Assembly: GCF_018332455.1 (NCBI RefSeq)
Contig: NZ_BOPZ01000035.1
Span: forward strand, 1 to 32,625
Source: Clostridium polyendosporum
GTDB lineage: Bacteria > Bacillota > Clostridia > Clostridiales > Clostridiaceae
Direction: 5' to 3'
DNA: 32,625 nt
Shown piece by piece: positions 8,049 through 18,700 of this stretch (position 1 is the stretch's first letter; every line of letters starts with the position of its first letter). The notes under the pieces were generated by a model. It ran no database searches. It was not told the DNA's origin and saw only the letters and a list, made by a program, of their open reading frames with translations. The translations under genes and the position numbers were made by a program.

Positions 8049-8090
8049 TCTCCAGAGACTAAATTTTAATTTAGTCTCTTTTTTCTTTTT
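8049..8090 (+). terminator. Riboswitch terminator with overlapping antiterminator strand
   Basis: The hairpin AGAGACTAAATT / AATTTAGTCTCT (8054-8065 and 8068-8079) is followed by a T run to 8090, 50 nt before the ACT gene. The segment 8049-8060 that contains its left arm is also complementary (11 of 12 positions) to 7877-7888 in the aptamer. The two structures are mutually exclusive. Confidence 0.85.
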
Positions 8091-8140
8091 GGGAATAATA
8101 TATTTGATAAAAAAATTATTTTAAAGGAGAGATAAATAAG

Positions 8141-8410
8141 ATGAAAGCATTTGTTACTGTAATTGGAAAAGATAAGATAGGAATTATTCAAAGGGTAACT
8201 ACTATATTTAAGGAAAACAGCGTAAATATCCTAGATATAAACCAAACTCTTATTGAAGATTATTTTGTTATGATTATGTTTATAGATTTAAGTTCTATGC
8301 AAATAGACTTTAAAGAATTAAAAACTGAACTTGAAGGTATTAGTAATGAATTAGAAGTTTCTATTAAAATTCAACATGAGGATATATTCAACTCAATGCA
8401 TAAAATATAG
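8141..8410 (+). CDS. ACT-domain protein, UPF0237 type
   Basis: An 89-residue cytoplasmic protein consisting of one ACT domain. The first strand and helix read FVTVIGKDKIGIIQRVTTIF, followed by NILDINQTL and FVMIMFIDL. ACT domains bind amino acids and act as sensors. Stand-alone UPF0237 proteins are distantly related to GcvR, the glycine cleavage repressor. AAGGAGAG lies about 10 nt before the ATG. It is the first gene after the glycine riboswitch and 59 nt ahead of the DUF711 gene, an arrangement common in Firmicutes. The likely role is as a glycine or other amino acid sensor partnering the DUF711 protein; this is inference. Confidence 0.9.
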   Translation: MKAFVTVIGKDKIGIIQRVTTIFKENSVNILDINQTLIEDYFVMIMFIDLSSMQIDFKELKTELEGISNELEVSIKIQHEDIFNSMHKI

Positions 8411-8469
8411 GTAAAGTAAAAAATACTTAATTTAGATATAGAAAAATATAAATTGGAGATGAGTACGAT

Positions 8470-9828
8470 ATGATAAACTTTCAAAATATAATGGAAACAA
8501 TCACAATGATTGAAAAAGAAAAATTAGATATAAGAACTATCACAATGGGTATATCATTATTAGATTGCTGTGATACTGACGGAAAGAAAGCTAGAACAAA
8601 AATCTATGATAAAATCACTAGATATGCTGAAAATCTTGTTAAAGTAGGTCAAGACATTGAAACTCAATATGGAATTCCTATAATAAATAAAAGAGTTTCT
8701 GTTACTCCTATGTCATTAATCGCTCAAGCAAGTACTGATACTGACTACGTAGAGTTTGCTAGAGTATTAGATAAAGCTGCTGAAACTGTAGGTATTAACT
8801 TTATCGGAGGTTATTCAGCTCTTGTTCAAAAAGGATATTCAAAGGGAGATAGAATACTTATTAACTCAATACCTGAAGCCTTAGCTGTAACTAACAAAGT
8901 TTGTTCTTCTGTAAATGTTGGATGTACAAAATCAGGAATAAACATGGATGCTGTTCGTGATATGGGACACATCATAAAGAAGGCAGCTTATCTAACAAAA
9001 GATAACGAAAGTATAGGCTGCGCTAAGCTTGTAGTATTTGCTAATGCAGTAGATGATAATCCATTTATGGCAGGAGCATTCCATGGAGTAGGTGAAGCTG
9101 AATGTGTAGTAAGCGTTGGAATAAGTGGTCCTGGAGTTGTTAAGTCTGCTCTTGAAAATGTAAGAGGACAAAGCTTTGATGTTTTAGCAGAAACTATAAA
9201 GAAAACATCATTTAAGATCACAAGAGTTGGTCAGCTTATAGCTAATGAAGCTTCAGCTAGACTTGGTGTACCTTTTGGTATAGTAGATTTATCTCTTGCA
9301 CCAACTCCAGCTATAGGCGACAGCGTTGGAAGAATTTTTGAAGAAATGGGTCTTGAAATGGCTGGTTGTCATGGAACTACTGCTGCTTTAGCACTTTTAA
9401 ATGATGCTGTTAAAAAAGGTGGTATTATGGCAGCTCAACATGTTGGAGGACTTAGTGGTGCATTTATCCCTGTAAGTGAAGATGAAGGAATGATAAATGC
9501 AGTAAAATCTGGTGCATTAAGCCTAGAAAAATTAGAAGCTATGACATGCGTATGTTCTGTAGGACTTGACATGGTTGCAATACCTGGTGATACTCCTGCT
9601 GAAACAATATCTGCAATTATTGCAGATGAAGCTGCAATCGGAGTTATAAACAATAAAACTACAGGTGTAAGAATAATTCCTGTTTACGGCAAAACTTTAG
9701 GTGAAGAAGTTGAGTTCGGTGGTTTACTTGGTACAGCTCCAATCATGGCTGTAAGTAAGTTCTCAAGCGCTGATTTTATTAATCGTGGCGGAAGAGTTCC
9801 TGCACCAGTTCACAGCTTTAAGAACTAA
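8470..9828 (+). CDS. DUF711 / UPF0210 family protein (PFL-like fold)
   Basis: A 452-residue soluble protein of the UPF0210 (DUF711) family, whose biochemical role is unsettled. The length is normal for the family. Conserved stretches include [14 protein letters not shown] (C33, C34), [72 protein letters not shown] and [18 protein letters not shown] (C360, C362). The family is structurally related to the pyruvate formate-lyase barrel, but no glycyl-radical motif (RVxGY) is present; the C-terminus reads [15 protein letters not shown]. It follows the ACT gene after 59 nt, has a GGAGATGAG site before its ATG, and ends at a strong terminator. The glycine riboswitch links it to glycine metabolism or detoxification, which is inference. 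Confidence 0.9.
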   Translation: MINFQNIMETITMIEKEKLDIRTITMGISLLDCCDTDGKKARTKIYDKITRYAENLVKVGQDIETQYGIPIINKRVSVTPMSLIAQASTDTDYVEFARVLDKAAETVGINFIGGYSALVQKGYSKGDRILINSIPEALAVTNKVCSSVNVGCTKSGINMDAVRDMGHIIKKAAYLTKDNESIGCAKLVVFANAVDDNPFMAGAFHGVGEAECVVSVGISGPGVVKSALENVRGQSFDVLAETIKKTSFKITRVGQLIANEASARLGVPFGIVDLSLAPTPAIGDSVGRIFEEMGLEMAGCHGTTAALALLNDAVKKGGIMAAQHVGGLSGAFIPVSEDEGMINAVKSGALSLEKLEAMTCVCSVGLDMVAIPGDTPAETISAIIADEAAIGVINNKTTGVRIIPVYGKTLGEEVEFGGLLGTAPIMAVSKFSSADFINRGGRVPAPVHSFKN

Positions 9829-9863
9829 TTAATAAGTACATATATTTGAAAAAAGCAGTTATT

Positions 9864-9903
9864 GAACCCTCCCTCTACCTATAGAGGTGAGGGATTCTTT
9901 TTT
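9864..9903 (+). terminator. Terminator of the ACT-DUF711 operon (bidirectional)
   Basis: Stem GAACCCTCCCTCTA / TAGAGGTGAGGGATTC with two one-base bulges and a 4-nt loop, followed by TTTTTT. An A run upstream (9849-9854) makes it usable by the convergent M15 peptidase gene too. Confidence 0.85.
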
Positions 9904-9920
9904 ATAAGGAAGTTTGCTAT

Positions 9921-10865
9921 TTAATTAAGTTTTTCCTCAATTAGTCTAATATAATCTTCTACAACAGCATTATCTAATGGCATCCCTGAATACCATTTCT
10001 TTATATCATAAGATTGATTTTCAAAATATCGTGATTTTAATATTAGCTCCGGTCGATACTCAAAATGTAGTATATCAAAAAGTCCCCATTTACCTCCCCA
10101 AATAAAATTATTCTTTTCAAAAATTCGTATAATTTCCTTTGGGTATAAAGCTAGCCTTTTCTCTCCTTCTTTCCTAGAAGTCCAATTCCAATAATCATTT
10201 TTATCATATGCAAGATCAATAGCAATTCCATAAGCATGCGCACTTAATCTATCAGTACCATGAATAGTACGATAATTAAAGGTACCACTTATAGGAAATA
10301 CAAAAGAATATATAAATGAACTCTTTTCTGTAACTGGTATAAGTTCTTGCGTTGCTGACTGCAAAGCCTCTGATGCCTTGTTGTTGCTATTAAAAAGATG
10401 ACTCTTATACCCAATTTTTACGTTAGTAAGATTACTAACTACTTGCTGTTCTGATCCTCCGTAAACTTCGTTAAAAAAATCATATACCCTAATACGCCCT
10501 GGATTAAAATCACTTGGCATTAATTTTGTAATATTAAAAAGTGGATAAACTTGTTCCATCATATCCTGGAGATCTGGATTCTGTACCTTCTCTTTAATTT
10601 CCTTCACTTTTTTATCATCATAAATAATACGCTTTCCTGATTTCATTATTATGTATACAAAACCTTCTTTAGTTCGCTCTATATCGGTAATGTATCCTTG
10701 ATATGCAATCATTAAACACAAAATATCTCTCTTCATCGTTGCCTCATAGAAATTAGCACTGGGTTCAACTAAAATAACATTTATAGCTTGAACAGGTATA
10801 TTTTTAGCACACAGTATAAATACTATTAAGTTTATAAGCAATACTTTTATCTTACGTTTTACCAT
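9921..10865 (-). CDS. Secreted M15-family peptidase (D-Ala-D-Ala carboxypeptidase / endolysin-like)
   Basis: A 314-residue exported protein. Residues 1-27 form a signal peptide (KRKIKVLL.. hydrophobic core, VQA cleavage site). The C-terminal half holds the zinc peptidase motif SAHAYGIAID (H210, D217) and WGLFDILHFEYRP (D264, H267), giving the ligand set H-D-H and an acidic catalytic residue. The D-x-x-H form resembles M15C (Ply500-like) enzymes more than the VanY ExxH form. Predicted role: hydrolysis of peptidoglycan peptide cross-links or stem peptides outside the membrane. The N-terminal region (about 30-170) matches nothing I recognise. GGAAGG lies before the ATG. It is a single-gene unit, convergent with DUF711 and sharing its terminator. 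Confidence 0.85.
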   Translation of the reverse strand: MVKRKIKVLLINLIVFILCAKNIPVQAINVILVEPSANFYEATMKRDILCLMIAYQGYITDIERTKEGFVYIIMKSGKRIIYDDKKVKEIKEKVQNPDLQDMMEQVYPLFNITKLMPSDFNPGRIRVYDFFNEVYGGSEQQVVSNLTNVKIGYKSHLFNSNNKASEALQSATQELIPVTEKSSFIYSFVFPISGTFNYRTIHGTDRLSAHAYGIAIDLAYDKNDYWNWTSRKEGEKRLALYPKEIIRIFEKNNFIWGGKWGLFDILHFEYRPELILKSRYFENQSYDIKKWYSGMPLDNAVVEDYIRLIEEKLN

Positions 10866-10979
10866 AATCGTTACTATCCTTCCTAAGCTAACTAGTTCTT
10901 TACTTCACAAAATTAATAAAATAAAGGTTAATATTAAAATAGTGAGAGAAATCGTAGAGTTATATGCATATTAAATAAT

Positions 10980-11072
10980 TTATTTTTTTGATAATACTAC
11001 GTTTAAAGCCTCCATTGTTTTCTTACAACTTGTACATCTACAAATATTACTTTGAAGCCATTCCTCTATCAT
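10980..11072 (-). pseudogene. Tiny Cys-rich frame resembling the end of a [2Fe-2S] molybdo-hydroxylase subunit
   Basis: Thirty codons read MIEEWLQSNICRCTSCKKTM.. and end ..ALNVVLSKK. The NICRCTxC..(I/M)EA pattern resembles the second cluster motif (N-x-C-R-C-T-G-Y-x-x-I) of xanthine dehydrogenase small subunits. The rest of such a protein (about 120 residues) is absent, a terminator sits immediately upstream, and no good ribosome binding site is visible. It is most likely a relic; a genuine short metal-binding peptide is the alternative. Confidence 0.4.
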
Positions 11073-11093
11073 ATAACCACTAGCATTTAGACA

Positions 11094-11120
11094 AAAAAGC
11101 CGCTAAATAAGCGGCTTTTT
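11094..11120 (-). terminator. Terminator of the flavin oxidoreductase gene (bidirectional)
   Basis: Stem AAAAAGCCGCT / AGCGGCTTTTT, 11 bp with a 5-nt loop, T run on both strands, about 90 nt after the oxidoreductase stop. Confidence 0.88.
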
Positions 11121-11210
11121 ATAATATATCTAAATATTTGATTGTACAACCTTTTCTGAATCTTTGATAAAATTATTTATTGTACTATTTTAATCTAGCC
11201 TCAAAGTGCA

Positions 11211-12203
11211 TTAACGAAGACTTTCCATAGCTTTCTGTGCCCATTTTGAATCTTTAAATATCGCTCTGCCTACACCAATAAGGTCTGCTTTCCCTTCAGC
11301 TAGCAACTGCTCAGCGGCCTGAACTTCTGTAATTCCACCAGTTAAAATTACTGGGATAGATACTACCTTTTTAATAGCCTCAGTAAGTGGTGCAAAATAA
11401 CCTTGCTCAGTAGAACCTGGTATAGTATATCCTAAAAAACCACCGGAAATATCAAGAATGTTTACACCAGCTTTTTCAAATTCTCTGGCTGCAATCTTAC
11501 TGTCCTCAATAGTTGTTCCACCAGACATATAATCTGAAGCACCTAGTCTCAAAAGAATTGGGAAACCTTCACCCACTACTGTTCGTACTGCTTTAATAAT
11601 CTTAAGATGAATACGAATACGATTGTGTACATCTCCACCATACTCATCTGCGCGCTTATTGGTCAATGGAGAAAAGAATTGGTTTAAAAGATAACCATGT
11701 GCAGAATGAATTTCTACGCCATCAAAACCAGCTTCTTTAACACGACGTGCAGCATTACAAAAAGCATCGATAATATCCTCTATTTCCTCATCAGTAAGTT
11801 CATGTGGTACGTTGCCTTTACGAGGATTGGCCACTGCTGAAGGTCCTACTGGAGTTGTTCCGATAATCTCCTCAGTAGTTGCACTTCCTGCATGATTAAT
11901 TTGCATTATAGCCTTAGAACCATTGCGGTGAATAACATCTGCCAACTCTCGTAAGTCTTTAACCACGCTATCATTTGAAATGGAAAGTTGCTGTTCACTA
12001 GCTTTTCCTTCTTGTTTAATAAAACTATGCTCAATAATGATGAGTGCTATGTATCCCCCCTCAGATTTTTCCATATAATAGTCAAGAATTGCTTGACTCA
12101 CTTCCCCATCAGATTCAGACTTGGCAGTCGCCATAGGTGGCATAACTAACCTGTTAGACAACCTTAACGTTCCCACCTGTAATGGTTCAAGTAAATAAGA
12201 CAT
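11211..12203 (-). CDS. Old Yellow Enzyme-family NADH:flavin oxidoreductase
   Basis: A 330-residue FMN-binding TIM barrel. Motifs include the N-terminal LRLSNRLVMPPMA, the substrate-anion binding pair H166/H169 in GVEIHSAHGYLLNQFFSP, the following TNKRADEYGG, and the C-terminal phosphate-binding ILTGGI and LIGVGRAIF. The size matches single-domain NamA/YqjM-type ene-reductases; the Fe-S and NAD-binding domains of 2,4-dienoyl-CoA reductase-type relatives are absent. Predicted activity is NAD(P)H-dependent reduction of activated C=C bonds; the natural substrate is unknown. It lies downstream of the GH1 gene behind a partial terminator (12292-12339) and has GAGGGG before its ATG. No functional link to the sugar genes is evident. 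Confidence 0.9.
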   Translation of the reverse strand: MSYLLEPLQVGTLRLSNRLVMPPMATAKSESDGEVSQAILDYYMEKSEGGYIALIIIEHSFIKQEGKASEQQLSISNDSVVKDLRELADVIHRNGSKAIMQINHAGSATTEEIIGTTPVGPSAVANPRKGNVPHELTDEEIEDIIDAFCNAARRVKEAGFDGVEIHSAHGYLLNQFFSPLTNKRADEYGGDVHNRIRIHLKIIKAVRTVVGEGFPILLRLGASDYMSGGTTIEDSKIAAREFEKAGVNILDISGGFLGYTIPGSTEQGYFAPLTEAIKKVVSIPVILTGGITEVQAAEQLLAEGKADLIGVGRAIFKDSKWAQKAMESLR

Positions 12204-12291
12204 AAATAACCCCTCCTCAATGTTTACAATAAAATTACTATTTGTTTATAATAGATAAAATATACTGAATATATAGATATACTAATATAAT

Positions 12292-12339
12292 AAGAGAAAC
12301 CCTTTGTTTATGATTAAATCATATCATCAGGTTTCTCTT
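12292..12339 (-). terminator. Terminator between GH1 and the flavin oxidoreductase
   Basis: AAGAGAAACC / GGTTTCTCTT form a 10-bp stem (12292-12301, 12330-12339). The inner TGATTAAATCA can fold further. The minus-strand tail ATTATATTAG is not a pure T run, so termination may be incomplete. Confidence 0.65.
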
Positions 12340-12431
12340 AACTAAATATATTTTATTTATTTGTTGTCATCTCGTCAAAACTGAGTGGGTAATACATGAT
12401 TAGTTTTATTTTACAGTATATGATACTGGTA

Positions 12432-14158
<1,727 letters not shown>

Positions 14159-14201
14159 TTTGCTTACTAATATTTAATCACTTTAAATATTAGTAAGCAA
14201 A
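14159..14201 (-). terminator. 19-bp perfect inverted repeat, likely lacI-family gene terminator
   Basis: TTTGCTTACTAATATTTAA (14159-14177) and its exact inverse (14183-14201) are separated by 5 nt. It lies about 105 nt past the regulator's stop codon. The minus-strand tail is only TTTGTATAAA, so the U-tract is weak. Confidence 0.5.
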
Positions 14202-14307
14202 AAATATATAATATGAAATACCAAGAAACTTAGAGAAAATCGTACATTCCATATGTCTCTATTTTACTTAGAACACTCCACCTTAAAGTTCATACGCGAA
14301 AGTCGAG

Positions 14308-15348
14308 CTATTTAATATCACCTGTAGAATTTCTAAATAACACCTCGGTTTTCACATGAGTTATTTGAAAAGGCTTTGATGGGTTTTTCAACCTTGACAA
14401 TAGCATTTCGGCTGCCATTATTCCCATTTCATTATTGAATATATGAACCGTTGTAAGTTGTGGATCAATAACACGTGACTCGTAAGAATCGTCGAAGCCA
14501 CAAATGGCAATTTCATCTGGAATTTTTATATTTTTATCTCTTAAAGCCTTCATTACACTTATTGCAATAAAATCATTAGCACAAACAAACGCTGAGGGTA
14601 ATTTTTTCATATGATCTAATTGATCTTTCATCCATTCGTAGTCTGTATATGGAAATCTATCATCCTCAACTATACACAATGATAAATCGACAGATAACTT
14701 AGCATTAAACAATGCCTTATTAAATCCAACCCATCTTTCATTAAAGCTTTTACAGTGATTGTAGTCACCAACGAAACCTATTTTAGTATGACCCTTATCT
14801 ATTAATTTTTTTGTAACTAGATAAGTACTGTGTTCATTTTCCATTAAGATAATATCAGCATTTATTTCTGGATAAAATATATCCGACGTAGAATCTATAA
14901 AAATTGTAGGTATTTCTAAGTTACTAATTAATTGAGTATAGTCCTTATTAAATAATTCTATACATATTATGCCATCTACGTTCTGTACATCAAAATTATT
15001 AGGAAGAACCTGTTTCTCAATTTCGGTTTCTCGAAGAATGTGAATTGATAAATTATATCCTTCATTGCTAATTTTTTTCTCAAGTCCACTTAGTAATGAT
15101 GAACCAAAATGAGAAGCGTTAGGCATATTACATGTTAAAAGTGCAATGTTACCAGACTTTTTTGTTATTAAGTCTTCGATATTCATAAAAGCAAAATGTT
15201 TATATTTCAATTCAATCGCTTTTTCTATAACTTTATTCCGTGTTACTTCAGGAATGCTCTCACTTCCATTTAGAGCCTTAGATACTGTGTTTCTAGATAA
15301 TCCTAAAGAATCTGCAATATCTTGCACAGTAATTTTTTCTTTATTCAT
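14308..15348 (-). CDS. LacI-family transcriptional regulator
   Basis: A 346-residue regulator. The N-terminal helix-turn-helix and hinge helix (about 5-55) read TVQDIADSLGLSRNTVSKAL. The rest is a periplasmic-binding-protein-like sensor with SAFVCANDFIAISVMKAL and AICGFDDS near 240-285, typical of sugar-responsive members. The effector is not evident; the downstream GH1 gene suggests a beta-glucoside, while the levanase operon lies just upstream. GGAGG (15359-15363) is 10 nt before this ATG but only 5 nt before an earlier ATG that encodes Met-Lys-stop (ATGAAATGA), overlapping the start. An imperfect palindrome at 15451-15470 could be its own operator. Confidence 0.9.
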   Translation of the reverse strand: MNKEKITVQDIADSLGLSRNTVSKALNGSESIPEVTRNKVIEKAIELKYKHFAFMNIEDLITKKSGNIALLTCNMPNASHFGSSLLSGLEKKISNEGYNLSIHILRETEIEKQVLPNNFDVQNVDGIICIELFNKDYTQLISNLEIPTIFIDSTSDIFYPEINADIILMENEHSTYLVTKKLIDKGHTKIGFVGDYNHCKSFNERWVGFNKALFNAKLSVDLSLCIVEDDRFPYTDYEWMKDQLDHMKKLPSAFVCANDFIAISVMKALRDKNIKIPDEIAICGFDDSYESRVIDPQLTTVHIFNNEMGIMAAEMLLSRLKNPSKPFQITHVKTEVLFRNSTGDIK

Positions 15349-15450
15349 TTCATATTCGCCTCCTTCGTAATAGCATATTAGGTAAACAAACTTTATTTTT
15401 TTTTATTTTAATCATATAATTTAATTTTGTGCTTGTATCATTCTCCTAAA

Positions 15451-15470
15451 TGACAACGTTCATGTCGTCA
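15451..15470. promoter_or_regulatory. Imperfect 20-bp palindrome, candidate LacI-family operator
   Basis: TGACAACGTT..CATGTCGTCA has 7 of 10 symmetric pairs around an ACGT-like centre, about 100 nt upstream of the regulator start. LacI-family operators have this style, but binding is inference. Confidence 0.35.
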
Positions 15471-15640
15471 AAACACAAACATGAATCGATACCAGTCTAA
15501 GTTTTAATACGTAATATCTATTTACATATTATCAGACTATTAACAACAAAATCTATAATTTTCCCAGATTATATTATTGTAGAAGCTGTATCATATGATA
15601 ATGTACAACAATCTATATTGGATTTCAATAAAAATCATAT

Positions 15641-15681
15641 AAAAAAACCTAACACCTATTAAGATATAGATGTCAGGTTTT
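15641..15681 (-). terminator. Terminator of the levanase operon
   Basis: A stem of about 13 pairs (two G-T), AACCTGACATCTA with TAGGTGTTAGGTT, is followed on the minus strand by TTTTTTTATAT. It lies about 110 nt past the sacC stop. Confidence 0.85.
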
Positions 15682-15787
15682 CTATTGCTTCCTAAATTGG
15701 AAATGTTACTTTAATTTGTACTCTCACATTACTGTAATTTATTTTAGACTTAAAACTGCACCTAAAGATACTTTATCTACAGATAAC

Positions 15788-18700
15788 TTATCTTAAATAT
15801 ACATTCTGAAAAGCCGCAGATCCATTCGATACGTCAAGTCCTACTTTTCCACCAGTATAATCAGTTACGTTTACATCAATTATCTTTTCATCATCTAAAT
15901 AAACCTTTATGTTTTGTCCACTAATTACTACCTTTAGTTTATATGATTTATCTCTACTTAAAGTTTTCTTAACTGGAGCAACTACATCTTTCCCATCTTT
16001 TTTGTTGAAAAGACGAATCTCATTTTTACTTGGATCTATATTATACACATAAGCTTTAGTCAAATCATTATCAGCTCCAAATACAAGACCTCCTGCTACT
16101 GTATTAGTCTTACTAGCATCAGTTAAATTACTTATTTCAGCTTCGTAAGTAAAATCTTTTGCATTTGGGCTAGCCATGTAGAATCCATTAGAATTACTTG
16201 AACCTTGTATTCCATAAGGTCCTATTTCACCCCAAGTTCCGTCACTGCTTTTCAAGGCCTTAAGATTAGTATTAAAATGAGATACATTTATGTCATCAAC
16301 ATTTATATGAGACCAATCACCTACATTATAGTCCACAACTTTTATATAAAGTACCTCACCTATATATTTAGAAGCATCCCATTCCACTCTTCTAAATGCT
16401 TCATCATTTGTACCGGTTGCAGTAAATAATTCCTTGTCGTCGGAGCCTCTCACTAAAGCCACATATTGTCTATCAGCTTGATTTCCTCCACTAACTAAGA
16501 AATTAATCTTTCCATTTCCATCAAGTTTAAAGTAGTTAGACTTCAACACCCCTCTATAATCATCTCCATTTACACCACTAGAAAGGAAATACTTACCTTG
16601 TTTATTATAAGAGTGATTATCATTCCAATAAGTACTTGCACTTGATGCTGCAAATGTTTCAGGTGAATTTCCACTCGCTGTCCACCCAGTAAGATTTCCT
16701 GTTTCAAAGTTACCATTTATAATATTGTTTGGTACTTTATTTTGGTCATAAGGTAGGGTTTTATTTACGTTTGGGGTAAAAGTTGCGGACTTTAAAGGAT
16801 ATACTTTAAGAGAATTCACGCTAGTCTTTCCACCTGTACTATATAGCTGTACCCCTTTACTTGAATCATTGGAGAAAATTTGATCTGTAATTGAAACCAA
16901 CCCATTATTTCCAAAAACCTCTACTGAGGATTTATCTACAAAAATTTGAAGTTGTATCTTGCCATTCACTGGCTTCATCACTACCTGCTGTTTTAGTGGC
17001 ATATACTCAGGATAAGTAAAGCCGCCAGATTTAGAACGATCTAAAAACAATGTTGAAGTTTTTGGATCATAACCAATAGTTGTTTCCTGATTACCACCTA
17101 CTTTTACTTTAATTCCAAATTCACTAGCAGTTGAACTATCAACATTAAATTCTGATGTAATTTCAAGTGTATTTCCTGATACACCTGACAGTAAGTTACT
17201 TACTCCTGACTGTACTATTATGTCACTTAAAGTTTTTATTGGAGCTTGACGAAGACTTTCTAGTTGACTTACAGGCTGCTGAGTAAGCTTATATCCATCA
17301 TTTGTAGCTACTAGTTTTGCTTCTCTTGGAATGGTCATGGCACTTCTCCAAGTAGATGTAGGAGTAGAATTTGCATATGCCCAGTTGCTCATCCAACCTA
17401 ACAAAATACGTTTTCCATCCGGAATATACTTTCCATATTTTGAATCAGCTACATCACTTCTCTTTACTGTATCACTCCAAGTAACTCCTGCATAAAAATC
17501 CGGTCCATAATCTAGCCAATTTATTGGTTGTACATCTAATGTATTTTGATATGGAACTGTATTATATACACGGAAATCATCTACGTTAAGATGTCCCCAA
17601 CCACCAGTGGATTTATCTACTACTTTTATACGAAGTTTTTGACCTATATATGCTGATGCATCCCAAACTATTCTTCTATAGGATTCTGAATTTGCACCTG
17701 ATGCTTTAAATTGACTTAATTCATTTCCATCAGCAGTTTCTAAAGTAACATACAAGTTTTTTACGTCATCTCCACCAGCAACTAAAAAATTGATTTGTCC
17801 ATTTCCACCTAAAGTAAATTCAGAAGATTCCAATGTACCTGTTCCAGCATCTCCTAAACCACCTGTTGCAGGGTCTATATATCCTAAACAATGATATTTA
17901 CCTGATCGATTAAATAATCCTCCCCACCATGTAGTAATATCTGTTATATTCTTATTTGACCATTCAGTTCCTGTTGCTGTCCATCCTGTTAAATTACCTG
18001 TTTCAAATCCAGCATTGGTAATATCCTGACCTGCAGGTACTTCTGTTGTACCACTTATTCCACTATTTATTGCAGCCTTTTCGGCATCATAATCTTTCTC
18101 TTGCCTATTTTGTTCCTTTCCATCTTTCACTACTGATATCCATGCTTTTCCTTTGTTAGTACCTAAATCTTTAGTTAATTGGACACTAACAGAAGATTGA
18201 TTAGCTGGTACTGTACCTTCTCCTAGCTTATTCCCACCAGTTTGTGAATCATAAACTCTAACACTGTCTCCTGGCATTAAGTCATATCCTTTAACGAGGT
18301 CATTATTTCCAACATTATTGGTTACTGTATATTGAGGATCAGCTGTAAAGGTATTGCCATCAAAATCTCCAACGAAATACATCATTCCCGAGCCACCTGC
18401 TGGCGGAGAATCAACAGTTGCAGATGCTCCTAAGCTTAGCAATAAAACCCATTTTGACTTACCAGTCTGTCCATCTACAGGTAACTGAAATAAATCTGGG
18501 CATTCCCAAACACCTGCATGAGATCCTTGTCCTTGCCTTCCAAATTCTCCTGACTTAGTCCAATTCTTTAAATTTGAAGAAGTATAAAATTCTACTCTAT
18601 TCTGCACTGCCAGAGTCATAACCCATTTTTTATGTGTATCATCCCAAGATACCTTTGGATCTCTAAAATCACCTGTGCCTTGATTCGGTATTACTGGATT

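Noticed and set aside
14159-14201. Miniature transposable element
   Set aside because: No target-site duplication or second copy is visible in the window; a hairpin behind the regulator gene is the simpler reading.
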